NCBI RefSeq assembly: GCF_004345245.1 | Contig: NZ_SLUQ01000011.1 | Location: 112,578 to 176,577 of the forward strand | Direction of reading: 5' to 3' | DNA length: 64,000 nucleotides | Source: Rhizobium sp. BK251 | GTDB taxonomy: Bacteria; Pseudomonadota; Alphaproteobacteria; Rhizobiales; Rhizobiaceae | The notes under the pieces: model-generated | The model's database searches: none | Told to the model about the DNA's origin: nothing | The model's input: only the letters and a program-made list of their open reading frames with translations | Made by a program: the position numbers and the translations under genes | In this document: in pieces, positions 52,653 to 60,325 of the stretch | How positions within the stretch are numbered: the first letter of the stretch is position 1 | Layout of the letters: each line of letters opens with the position of its first letter

Positions 52653-53590
52653 CTACGGCATCAGCACGTCGATCTGGCTCTGCCTGTGGCCTTTGACGAT
52701 GGCGGTGAGTGTGGTGGACAGGTAGGCGAACGGATCGACAGCGTTGAGCTTGCAGGTTTCGATGAGCGAGGCGATGGCCGCCCAGTTCTCGGCTCCGGCC
52801 TCGTGCCCAGCGAAGAGGGCGTTCTTCCGATTCGGGGCTGTCGGCCGGATGGTTCGCTCGACTGTGTTGTTGTCGTTCTCGATGCGGCCATCACTCAGGA
52901 AGACGCAGAGTCCCTCACAGTATTTGGCCATGTAGGCGAGTGCTTCGCCGAGCGGCGACTTGCCCGCGACACGGGCACGATGATGCATCAGCCAAGTTCG
53001 CATGGCCGCAATCAATGGCGCTGATCGCTCCTGCAGCGCGGTGAAGCGAGCTTCTGCTGAAAGGCCACGCAGTTCCGCCTCGATCCGGTAGAGTTCACCA
53101 ATCCGCTTCACGCCTTCTTGGGCAATCGGCGCTGATTCGGTGCCGGTGATCTCGACCAGTTTGCGACGAGCATGCGCCCAACAATAGGCAAGTCGGATGT
53201 CCGGACAAACGCGGTCTGGAGCAATCAGCCGATTATATCCGGCATAGCCATCCACCTGAAGGATGCCCGTAAACCCCTGCAATATCCTTTCGGCATGATG
53301 CCCGCCGCGACCGGGTGCGTAGGTGAAAGCCACACCGGGCGGCCCACCTCCGCTCCACGGTCGGTCATCGCGGGCCAGCGCCCAGAAGTATCCGGTCTTG
53401 GTCTTGCGGAGCCAGGATCGAGGACCGGCGCACGGGTCTCATCCATGAACAGCTTGGTCGAGCGCTTCAGTTCGGCGATCAAGGCGTCGAACACAGGGCG
53501 CAGTTAACGGTGTTCCTAGCCGTCGTCCAATCCAAGAGTGAGGCCAGCCATTTTCGGCAGCGTGTGCACGGGAACAAAATAGGTGTTTGG
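52653..53590 (-). mobile_element. Decayed IS66-family transposase (TnpC)
   Basis: The longest intact part (52653-53333) reads AFTYAPGRGGHHAERILQGF, GILQVDGYAGYNRL, YCWAHARRKLVEI and IENDNNTVERTIRPTAPNRKNALFAGHEAGAENWA, the standard IS66 C-terminal half with its catalytic residues. Upstream in other frames follow KLFMDETRAPVLDPG and PVHTLPKMAGLTLG, interrupted by a TAG near 53500, so several frameshifts separate the pieces. The N-terminal third and the tnpA/tnpB genes are missing, so the element is immobile on its own. Confidence 0.8.
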
Positions 53591-53736
53591 CACTTGTCAC
53601 TTCCGAGGTCGCGTGTCGTGTCAACCGGACGCGACAGGGATGACGAACGCAGGGATTTTTCCGGTTTCTCCTTGCGGCCAACGAAATGGCAGTCGAGCGT
53701 CTTACCTGTCCGGACCGCGCCTCAGCTCGCCAACGC

Positions 53737-53994
53737 TCAGCGCTACCTGATTAACATGGCAAAGAAGCAGCGCAACGACCGCATGGCGACCGCCGTGGTG
53801 CCATTGTCGCTGCGCGCCCGGCGCCCTGTGTCGATGCCTCTCCCTGGAGCCAGGTGAATGTGGATCTCGATCCCAAGCGTTTTACGATCCACACCGTACC
53901 GTCGCCTCTGCAGAAGACGAGCGCCTGGCAGGACTACTGCGACGGGTTGCGACCACTCGAACAGGCAATCAAGTGGCTCGCCAAGTCTATGTAG
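53737..53994 (+). pseudogene. ligD: 3' remnant of DNA ligase D (LigD) polymerase domain
   Basis: Translation gives RYLINMAKKQRNDRMATAV, a broken SLRARRP-VSMPL, then WSQVNVDLDPKRFTIHTVPS and AWQDYCDGLRPLEQAIKWLAKSM followed by TAG at 53992. This matches the C-terminal end of the LigD primase/polymerase domain, which fills gaps in bacterial end joining. The usual segment IFLDYLRN between KKQR and NDRMATAV is absent and one frameshift follows, so the gene is dead. The rest of ligD is missing, and an IS66 remnant borders it. Ku is not present in the window. Confidence 0.75.
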
Positions 53995-54128
53995 CGGACT
54001 ACCTGAACGCGCGAACTCTGACATACCATAGCGTCGATCGAGTTTCTTTGAGGGCAGACCGCTTCATCGGCCGAAGCTGGCGTTCCGGGCGGGCGCCGAT
54101 CACGTAAAAAGATCTCGGCGGGTAGTGG

Positions 54129-54155
54129 AAAAAAACCCCGCGTTGATAGCGGGGC
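54129..54155 (-). terminator. Rho-independent terminator of the stress operon
   Basis: On the minus strand a perfect 6-bp GC stem (CCCCGC with GCGGGG), a 7-base loop and then TTTTTTT. It lies 22 bases beyond the stop of the general-stress-protein gene at 54177. Confidence 0.85.
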
Positions 54156-54176
54156 TTCCTGTTCATTGACGATAAC

Positions 54177-54785
54177 TTACAGACGATCTGTCCGGTAACG
54201 CTCGCGCTCAGCGGCGATTTGCTCAGGCGTGTATGGAGCGGCCGTTTCATCGAAGCGTGCCCATCCCTGCTCGGTGTAGCTGGCCCGACGGGTTGCGACA
54301 TCCACACGAGGCGAATCGTTCAGCATCGCTTCGACCGGCGCTACACGGCTCTCATCCACGCGCGCGGTCACGACTGAACCGCCACGACGTATGCTTTCCG
54401 CGTAGAAGTGGGCGTCTTCCTCGGGAACTCCGGATTCCACCATGGCCCCGACGATCCCGCCGACGGCGCCACCCGCAACAGCACCTGCTACGGCGCCTGC
54501 CGCCGTTGCAGCAAGCCAGCCGGCTGCAACGACAGGTCCAACGCCCGGAATCGCAAGCATGCCAAGCCCCGTGAGCAGACCGCCTGCACCGCCCGCCACA
54601 GCGCCGATACCGGCACCTGTTCCAGCACCTTCCGCCGCTCGGCTTCCCTGTCCTTCAACGTCGATGCCGCTTGCCTTGTTGGTGACGATGCTGATGTGGT
54701 CCGAAGGCACGCCGGCCGCCTCCAGTGCCCTCACGGCTGCCTTTGCGTCATCGTAGCTGTCATAGAGTCCTGTGATCGTTCTCAT
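54177..54785 (-). CDS. General-stress-protein 17M-like protein with glycine-rich membrane-like core
   Basis: 202 residues. N-terminal motif RTITGLYDSYDDAKAAVRALEAAGVPSDHISIVTNKA is the YflT/general-stress-17M signature; a long Gly/Ala-rich hydrophobic middle (about 55-120) follows, then VPEEDAHFYAESIRRGGSVVTARVDESR. Probably binds membranes. It follows a PepSY gene by 22 bases and shares its EcfG-type promoter, and ends at a strong terminator. Confidence 0.82.
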   Translation of the reverse strand: MRTITGLYDSYDDAKAAVRALEAAGVPSDHISIVTNKASGIDVEGQGSRAAEGAGTGAGIGAVAGGAGGLLTGLGMLAIPGVGPVVAAGWLAATAAGAVAGAVAGGAVGGIVGAMVESGVPEEDAHFYAESIRRGGSVVTARVDESRVAPVEAMLNDSPRVDVATRRASYTEQGWARFDETAAPYTPEQIAAERERYRTDRL

Positions 54786-54807
54786 TGAAATATCCTCTGT
54801 GTTCGGA

Positions 54808-55119
54808 TTACTTGGCCATCGTCACGTTGCCTTGGAAGTCCAGGGAAACACCCGCCTGCTTGCCGTCCTTGGTCGCGGTTGCGCGCCAGACGCCCTGCTC
54901 GTCGAGCTTCAGCCCGGCTACGTCCTTGTAGCCGGCATCTTCGATGCGGGATTTCGCCTGCGCCTCCGTAAAGCTGTTCTCGCCCGCGATAGGTGCGCCG
55001 GGGTTTTGTTCGGTATTGATCGCCGGCGTAGTCTGCGATGTGCTTGGGGTCTCACTCTGCGCGAAGACGCCAGATGCAGCCAAGAGCAGGCCGGCGGAGA
55101 GGATAGCGATTTTGTTCAT
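54808..55119 (-). CDS. Secreted PepSY-domain protein
   Basis: 103 residues. Signal peptide MNKIAILSAGLLLAASGVFA, a polar linker, then PepSY-like residues about 55-103 (FTEAQAKSRIEDAGYKDVAGLKLDEQGVWRATATKDGKQAGVSLDFQGNV). Periplasmic. AGGAGG precedes ATG 55119. First gene of the two-gene stress operon; the EcfG-type promoter lies 29 bases upstream. PepSY proteins often inhibit or modulate other proteins, but no partner is evident. Confidence 0.82.
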   Translation of the reverse strand: MNKIAILSAGLLLAASGVFAQSETPSTSQTTPAINTEQNPGAPIAGENSFTEAQAKSRIEDAGYKDVAGLKLDEQGVWRATATKDGKQAGVSLDFQGNVTMAK

Positions 55120-55147
55120 TGTGTTTCCTCCTGTTGGGTGGAAGGGA

Positions 55148-55172
55148 AACACGCAGAAAAGTTAGAGGTTCC
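55148..55172 (-). promoter_or_regulatory. EcfG-type promoter of the PepSY/stress-protein operon
   Basis: Minus strand GGAAC-N16-TGTT (-35 at 55172-55168, -10 at 55151-55148), one -10 base off consensus, 28 bases before ATG 55119. Confidence 0.6.
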
Positions 55173-55597
55173 AATGATTTATTTAACCAACATCGTTGCC
55201 GCGCTTATTCTCGAACTGCGACTTCACGGATGCCGGCTGCTTATTATTTGATGGCAGGCGCAGCCGGATGATGGGCCTGAAGTCCTAGACCCTCACTTCA
55301 CAGGTGACGGGGAGTGCGTTCGAGGATTTTCCCGCACCACTTCGGCTTCGCGACCTGCGAAGGCTTGCCAGAATGCTGACGCCGCCGACGAAGATCGCCC
55401 TTCGCCGACTCAGACGAAGCGCGGGGGTCATAATTCACATACCACTCTCTCGCGGGCTTCTTTCCTGGCAGCGTCCCGTGTACCGTCGCATTTTCCGAGC
55501 CTGTGATCACCGTCGGCCGCTGTGCAATCCCGAGTGCCTTGCGATCAAAAACTGATTTGGCAAGCTGCCTTTTGCATCCTTTTCGATGTCGGTTATC
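55173..55597. other. Intergenic stretch, nothing recognised
   Basis: About 425 bases. A 25-codon frame at 55174 and a 70-codon frame at 55298-55510 (minus) lack family resemblance and are not accepted. Confidence 0.4.
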
Positions 55598-55798
55598 TCA
55601 CTCGCCCTTTTGTTTCAGCCCGTCCGAGATCTTCTTGACCTTGGGATCGGCATTGGTCTCGCCATTGGCGTCTTCCGCACGGTCGGGATTGTCCCTAGCG
55701 GGCATATAGCCTCGTGGAGTGTTTTCCTGTGGGCCTTCCCATCGCGGCGACTGGTCCGTTGTGCCTGGCGCACCATCCTTTGGCTTGTTCATTCCCAT
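55598..55798 (-). CDS. Small hydrophilic protein
   Basis: 66 residues, MGMNKPKDGAPGTTDQSPRWEGP..., rich in Asp, Gly, Pro and Lys with no hydrophobic segment, probably intrinsically disordered. AAGGAG lies 9 bases before the ATG. Upstream on the same strand is GGAAC-N16-GATT, a poor EcfG-like site. Similar small disordered proteins accompany stress genes in rhizobia; function unknown. Confidence 0.6.
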   Translation of the reverse strand: MGMNKPKDGAPGTTDQSPRWEGPQENTPRGYMPARDNPDRAEDANGETNADPKVKKISDGLKQKGE

Positions 55799-56111
55799 GG
55801 TGATTGCTCCTTTTGACAAATTAATCCTGCCGGCGAAAAGATGTTCCGGTCCATGGCGATGACAGGGCCGGAACTTTCAGCGCTCGAAAAGGTTCAGTGT
55901 CCCATTCCGACGAGGAGAGCTTCATGAACCGCCGCGCCCCGTCACCAAGCTCAGCCGTGGCCAGATCAAGGAATGCATTGGCGATCTCAGCATGCTGAAG
56001 TCCAAGGTCGGCTAAGCGTCCCGAAGACATCGTCCAGAACGCCCGCCTACTTCATTCTGATCGTGCCTAGCCCCAATGACCTGTTCTCCATGATCGGACT
56101 GGAGGCACTAT

Positions 56112-56663
56112 ATGACTTCAGACCTGCAAGAGGCGAGACGCAAGTGGTTTCAGACGCTCGATCCCGTCCTTCCGGAAGAGATGGTCGGCCTTTGGCGTGG
56201 CGAAGGGATCGCGGCCGATCACCCGCTCGACGGCGTGCTGGAGAACCTTCAATGGTTCGGCAAGCGGTTCCATCCCGACTTGAAGGCTGACGCCCTGCTC
56301 TTCCAGTGGCGGCAGGAGCGGTTGGTCCCGATCGAGCCCTGCTTCTTTCCAGTTAGGACAGCGATCCGCTTGGCATGGTTCGGCCGGACCTCCATCGCTC
56401 GAAACTGGTTCTTGCGCCTTCATAAGATCTTCCGCGCCCGCGCCACCACGGCGAGACTTACACTGCGAACAATCGACGGCGCGGAGACCGCCGCGATGGT
56501 CTACGACCGCCAGCCCGTCGCTGACTTTTTCAGGCGCGTCGACCACAGCGAAGTCGCCGGAATGATGGTCGTTGACGGAGATGATCGCAGGTATTTCTTT
56601 CGGTTGCGAAAAATCGACCAATCGATCGACGAAGCGGCTCGTGTGGAAGGGCTTCCCCGATAG
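56112..56663 (+). CDS. GXWXG/DUF4334-family protein
   Basis: 183 residues. The GXWXG motif is GLWRGEG (in LPEEMVGLWRGEGIAADHPLDGVLENLQWFGKRF), followed by the DUF4334 region ending DDRRYFFRLRKI. No signal peptide or membrane segment. Family members occur singly in bacteria and their biochemical role is unknown. Flanked by the small disordered-protein gene and the convergent tautomerase gene; no operon partner. Confidence 0.8.
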   Translation: MTSDLQEARRKWFQTLDPVLPEEMVGLWRGEGIAADHPLDGVLENLQWFGKRFHPDLKADALLFQWRQERLVPIEPCFFPVRTAIRLAWFGRTSIARNWFLRLHKIFRARATTARLTLRTIDGAETAAMVYDRQPVADFFRRVDHSEVAGMMVVDGDDRRYFFRLRKIDQSIDEAARVEGLPR

Positions 56664-56738
56664 TGACGTGGAGCAACGTTCGTGCAGATAGGCAATCAGG
56701 ATTCTGTCTGGGGTCGGGATTGAAGGCTATCCCTGGCG

Positions 56739-56984
56739 CTATTCGGACGGAATAGCCAGCGAACCATAGCCTGGACGCTTGTAAAGCTTGTCCTCATTTG
56801 CCTGTATCTCTGGGCCATAGACTTCTACATCCCATTCTTCGGGCGCCACGTCGAGGATGGCCAGCGACAAGGATGTGTCGCTCGAACCGAATACCGACTT
56901 GGCAGCTTCGATCACTTTGGCAGCAAACTCGTGTTTCTGTTGTTCGGATCTCCCTGGGAATATTTTCACCGCAATATGTGGCAT
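56739..56984 (-). CDS. 4-oxalocrotonate tautomerase-family protein
   Basis: 81 residues from the ATG giving MPHIAVKIFPGRSEQQK; Pro immediately after the initiator Met is the catalytic base of the superfamily, and FPGRSEQQKHEFAAKVIEA is the usual next helix. A longer frame to 57014 would bury that proline and is rejected. Small tautomerases act on keto-enol or unsaturated acids; the true substrate is unknown. Fairly close to the YedK-type gene, not obviously linked. Confidence 0.82.
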   Translation of the reverse strand: MPHIAVKIFPGRSEQQKHEFAAKVIEAAKSVFGSSDTSLSLAILDVAPEEWDVEVYGPEIQANEDKLYKRPGYGSLAIPSE

Positions 56985-57077
56985 GTCGACCTGTCCTTTG
57001 TTGTGATCCGCCACGGATACCTCTGTACACGAAGAAACGCACGCCGAAATTTGCGCTGCAACGCCAAGCGCTCGGCC

Positions 57078-57851
57078 TCACAATAGCGTCGGTTCTCCAG
57101 TAGGGTCACCGGTTTTCGTGACGATTGTCGAGCCGTAAGGCTCACGCGAGATGACGATAATCTGGTCGTTTGGGAGGGGGCGAGCCAGATGCTTCGCCTC
57201 GTCCCAGGGAGCATTCATCCATATTTCGATTTCCTCTTTTGTCAGGAGGATGACCGGCATCGCCTTCTGATGAACCGGGCGAACGATATCGTTGGGATCG
57301 GTTGTCAGGAAACCATAGAGATCGTCTGTGGTGAGGCCGTCCCTGACCTTTCGCACGCTCTTCCACCCTGCAACCCAGATTCCTGCGAAGAACATGAGTG
57401 GCTTGTTCTCGTCTTTAGCGAACCAGGCATTTGGAACCTTGCCGCCTTCAATCTGGCTCGTTGGGTCCGGCTCGGCGAAGCTGGTTACCGGAACGAGGCA
57501 GCGGTGCTCGATGCCGAACCATCGCTTCCAATGTGGCAGCGTCAGATTGCGGACGTTCGTTGTCCCTCTGTCGGGCTCCATTCGGATAAGCTCGTCCATG
57601 TCCACGGACTGCCCCTTCGCACGCAGTTTTTCGGCTCTCGCTTCCGCTGCCTTTTTCTGAACGTAGATAGGCGATGGCAGACCCCACCGACAATTCGCGA
57701 GCTGCCTGCGTCCATCCGTCGTGTTGCGGATGACAGGAGACATCTGGTCGGGATTGACCTGGTAGGCGGGCATCAGATTGATCAGGCTTTCGGCGTCTTG
57801 CGCCCACTTCGCTGCCCAGTCCCGGTCATCCATACGAAAGAGATTGCACAT
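57078..57851 (-). CDS. SOS response-associated peptidase (YedK/HMCES family)
   Basis: 257 residues. Initiator Met is followed by catalytic Cys2 (MCNLF), which crosslinks to abasic sites in single-stranded DNA; other family features are NVRNLTLPHWK, PVTSFAEP and HQKAMPVILL, the His in the last motif being a likely active-site residue. Divergent from imuA, which lies 290 bases away and has the LexA box; no LexA box was found for this gene itself. Works in abasic-site protection, matching the translesion genes next door. Confidence 0.87.
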   Translation of the reverse strand: MCNLFRMDDRDWAAKWAQDAESLINLMPAYQVNPDQMSPVIRNTTDGRRQLANCRWGLPSPIYVQKKAAEARAEKLRAKGQSVDMDELIRMEPDRGTTNVRNLTLPHWKRWFGIEHRCLVPVTSFAEPDPTSQIEGGKVPNAWFAKDENKPLMFFAGIWVAGWKSVRKVRDGLTTDDLYGFLTTDPNDIVRPVHQKAMPVILLTKEEIEIWMNAPWDEAKHLARPLPNDQIIVISREPYGSTIVTKTGDPTGEPTLL

Positions 57852-58061
57852 CAATTCGCCCCCACCAGACACAGCAGCAGGCTAGCGCAGCAGCGCGAAG
57901 GTGCCAACCCGCTGGTGTGAGCGTCGTCTGTCAGAAATAATTCAAGTTCTCGTCGGCGGGATGAGTCGACTACCCAATTGAATCACAACGGTGATTTGCG
58001 TGGATGCTAACATTGAGGCATAAATTCCTATCTTGGGCTGCTTGACTCCCTTCACGGAAGG

Positions 58062-58076
58062 GAACAGATACAGAAC
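58062..58076 (+). promoter_or_regulatory. LexA box of the imuA-imuB-dnaE2 operon
   Basis: GAAC-N7-GAAC direct repeat, exactly the alphaproteobacterial SOS box, 64 bases before the imuA ATG. Expected to be bound by LexA and released on RecA activation. Confidence 0.88.
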
Positions 58077-58140
58077 ATTCGCATTGAATTGGCATGAAGC
58101 CATAGCGTTTTGACCACGAACCGAAAGGATTCCGTGAGCG

Positions 58141-58893
58141 ATGGCGGTTGCCCGCAAACATGTCATAGCCGATCTGCGCGAACGCATCGCGGCCCTGGAA
58201 GGCGGCGTTGTGAAGCGGGTCGATTTCCTGCCGTTTGGCGTGCCGGAAATTGACGGCGTTCTTCCAGGTGGCGGGATGGCGTTCGGCGCGATCCATGAGT
58301 TCGCCGGAGGCGGGTCAGGCACGGTCGACGGCGCGGCCGCTGCACTGTTTGCCGCCGGGATAGCTGCGCGAACCAGGGGGAAGGTCGTCTGGTGTCTGAC
58401 CAGGCCGGACCTGTTCTTTCCGGCTCTTGCACACTCCGGGCTGCATCCGAACCGCGTGGTTTTCGTGGAGGCAGACAAGGAAGAGGACGTCCTGGCGTCT
58501 ATGGAAGAGGGGCTCTCCTACGGGGGGCTCGGCGCGGTCGTCGGAGAACTGGTGCGCCTTCCGATGACGGCCTCCCGGCGGCTTCAGCTTGCTGCCGAAA
58601 AGACCGGGACAATTGGCCTGGTTGTTCGGCGATGGCGACGACAGACCGAGGCTTCTGATTTTGGCCAGCCGACGGCGTCGACGACGCGGTGGAGGGTAAG
58701 CGTAGTGCCGTCTGAGGAGCTGCCGGTTCCAGGCGTGGGGCGGCCACGGTGGTTTCTCGAATTGATGCGGGTGAAAGCGGGCGAGTGCGCTGAGTTTTTT
58801 GTAGGAGCGTGTGATGTCCAGGGTCGTATCGATCTATCTGCCGGACCTGGCGACCGACAGGATCAGGCGAGCCGAACCATCAATTCCCGCTGA
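58141..58893 (+). CDS. imuA: Mutasome protein ImuA (RecA-like)
   Basis: 250 residues. RecA/SulA-related fold beginning RERIAALEGGVVKRVDFLPFGVPEIDGVLPGGGMAFGAIHEF, with GGGSGTVDGAAAALFAA in the Walker A position but lacking the P-loop GK, as in the ImuA class. It supports the translesion complex with ImuB and DnaE2. The SOS box lies 64 bases upstream. The gene overlaps imuB by 80 bases, which suggests tight coupling. Confidence 0.88.
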   Translation: MAVARKHVIADLRERIAALEGGVVKRVDFLPFGVPEIDGVLPGGGMAFGAIHEFAGGGSGTVDGAAAALFAAGIAARTRGKVVWCLTRPDLFFPALAHSGLHPNRVVFVEADKEEDVLASMEEGLSYGGLGAVVGELVRLPMTASRRLQLAAEKTGTIGLVVRRWRRQTEASDFGQPTASTTRWRVSVVPSEELPVPGVGRPRWFLELMRVKAGECAEFFVGACDVQGRIDLSAGPGDRQDQASRTINSR

Positions 58894-60325
58894 ACAGCCA
58901 ATCGCAATGATCGCGAGAAGCGGTTCAAAGAGGTGGGTCTCTGCCGCTGACGCGGCCGCACGTTCAGCCGGAGTGCGTGTTGGCATGCCAGCTGCAAAAG
59001 CCCAGGCATTGTTCGGCGGTCTGATGATGATCGATGCCGATCCCGTCGCCGATGCCACTGCGCTCGAACGCATCACGCTCTGGGCACTGACACAGTATTC
59101 GCCTGTGGTGGCCATGGATGCACCGGATGGTATCGTTATGGACACCGAAGGTGCAGACCATCTCCAGGGCGGCGAAGCGAGAATGCTATCCGGCATTGCC
59201 AACCGATTCCGCGCCAAAGGCCTGACCGCGAGGATCGCCATCGCCGATACCTGGGGAGCGGCGCATGCCTGTGCTCGCGCGATCACCCGGGAAACTGTCA
59301 TCGTACCAATTGGACAAACAGCGAAGGCAGTCGAAAAGCTTCCCATCTCCGCACTCCGGTTGCCCGAGAAGACCGCCGGGGACCTGAGAACGCTCGGTTT
59401 TCGGTCGATTGGCGAGCTGTCGGCGACGCCGCGTGCGCCGCTCACTCTTCGTTTCGGTCCCGAGGTGGGACGGCGTCTCGACCAGATGTTCGGACGGATT
59501 GCCGAGCCGATTGATCCTGTTCGGACGCCGGAACTGATCGAGGTCAGCCGGTCATTCGCCGAGCCCATCGGTGCAGCAGAAACGATCAACAAATACGTTG
59601 GCCGCCTCGTCGTCCAACTCGTTGCGGAGCTTCAGCGGAAAGGTCTTGGCGTTCGTCGCATCGACCTCATCGTCGAGAAGGTGGATGGCACCCGCCAGGC
59701 GATCCGGGCAGGAACCGCCAAGCCAGCCCGGGATGTCGCCTGGCTGAGCAAACTGTTTCGAGATCGAACGGAGAAGATCGAGCCAGGCTTCGGGATCGAG
59801 AAGCTTTCGCTTGTCGCGGTGATGACCGAGCCCTTGGAGGAAACACAGAGGGTATCGTCGCTGGTCGAAGACGGTAATGACGATATCACGCCGCTGATCG
59901 ACCTCTTCGGCAACCGGGGTCAACGCGTCTACCGCGTCGCGCCGGTTGCCTCTGATGTCCCCGAACGCAGCGTCCGGAAGATCGCGGCCTCGGCTGACGA
60001 TATCGAGGATGGCTGGACCCACCATTGGCCGCGCCCGGTTCGCCTGCTGGCTCATCCGGACCGGATCGAAGCGATTGCTCTTCTCCCGGACCATCCTCCG
60101 GCAAGCATCACCTGGCGCGGCAAGCGCCACCGCGTAAGACGCGCCGACGGACCGGAACGGGTCTTCGGCGAATGGTGGAAGCGCGACAGTGAGCTGGAGG
60201 CGGTCCGGGACTATTTCGTTGTCGAGGACGACAGCGGCCAGCGCTTCTGGATTTTCAGGAGCGGTGACGGCGTCGATCCGGAAACTGGCTCCCATCGCTG
60301 GTTCCTGCACGGAATTTTCGCATGA
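58814..60325 (+). CDS. imuB: Mutasome Y-family polymerase-like protein ImuB
   Basis: 503 residues. Y-family polymerase fold (VVSIYLPDLATDRIRR, AMIARSGSKRWVSAADAAARSAGVRVGMPAAKAQAL, then LWALTQYSPVVAMDAPDGIVMDTEGADHLQGGE), but without the usual catalytic carboxylates of DNA polymerase IV, as in ImuB. It recruits DnaE2 and binds the beta clamp through its C-terminal region. ATG 58814 has TAGGAG 7 bases ahead; a GTG at 58811 is the alternative. Starts inside imuA and overlaps dnaE2 by 4 bases (ATGA). Confidence 0.9.
   Translation: MSRVVSIYLPDLATDRIRRAEPSIPAEQPIAMIARSGSKRWVSAADAAARSAGVRVGMPAAKAQALFGGLMMIDADPVADATALERITLWALTQYSPVVAMDAPDGIVMDTEGADHLQGGEARMLSGIANRFRAKGLTARIAIADTWGAAHACARAITRETVIVPIGQTAKAVEKLPISALRLPEKTAGDLRTLGFRSIGELSATPRAPLTLRFGPEVGRRLDQMFGRIAEPIDPVRTPELIEVSRSFAEPIGAAETINKYVGRLVVQLVAELQRKGLGVRRIDLIVEKVDGTRQAIRAGTAKPARDVAWLSKLFRDRTEKIEPGFGIEKLSLVAVMTEPLEETQRVSSLVEDGNDDITPLIDLFGNRGQRVYRVAPVASDVPERSVRKIAASADDIEDGWTHHWPRPVRLLAHPDRIEAIALLPDHPPASITWRGKRHRVRRADGPERVFGEWWKRDSELEAVRDYFVVEDDSGQRFWIFRSGDGVDPETGSHRWFLHGIFA

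Noticed and set aside
55298..55510. 70-codon minus-strand frame
   Set aside because: No homology seen, no ribosome site; not accepted as a gene.
55799..55855. EcfG-like site before the small hydrophilic protein gene
   Set aside because: Only the -35 GGAAC fits; the -10 (GATT) is poor, so not listed as a promoter.
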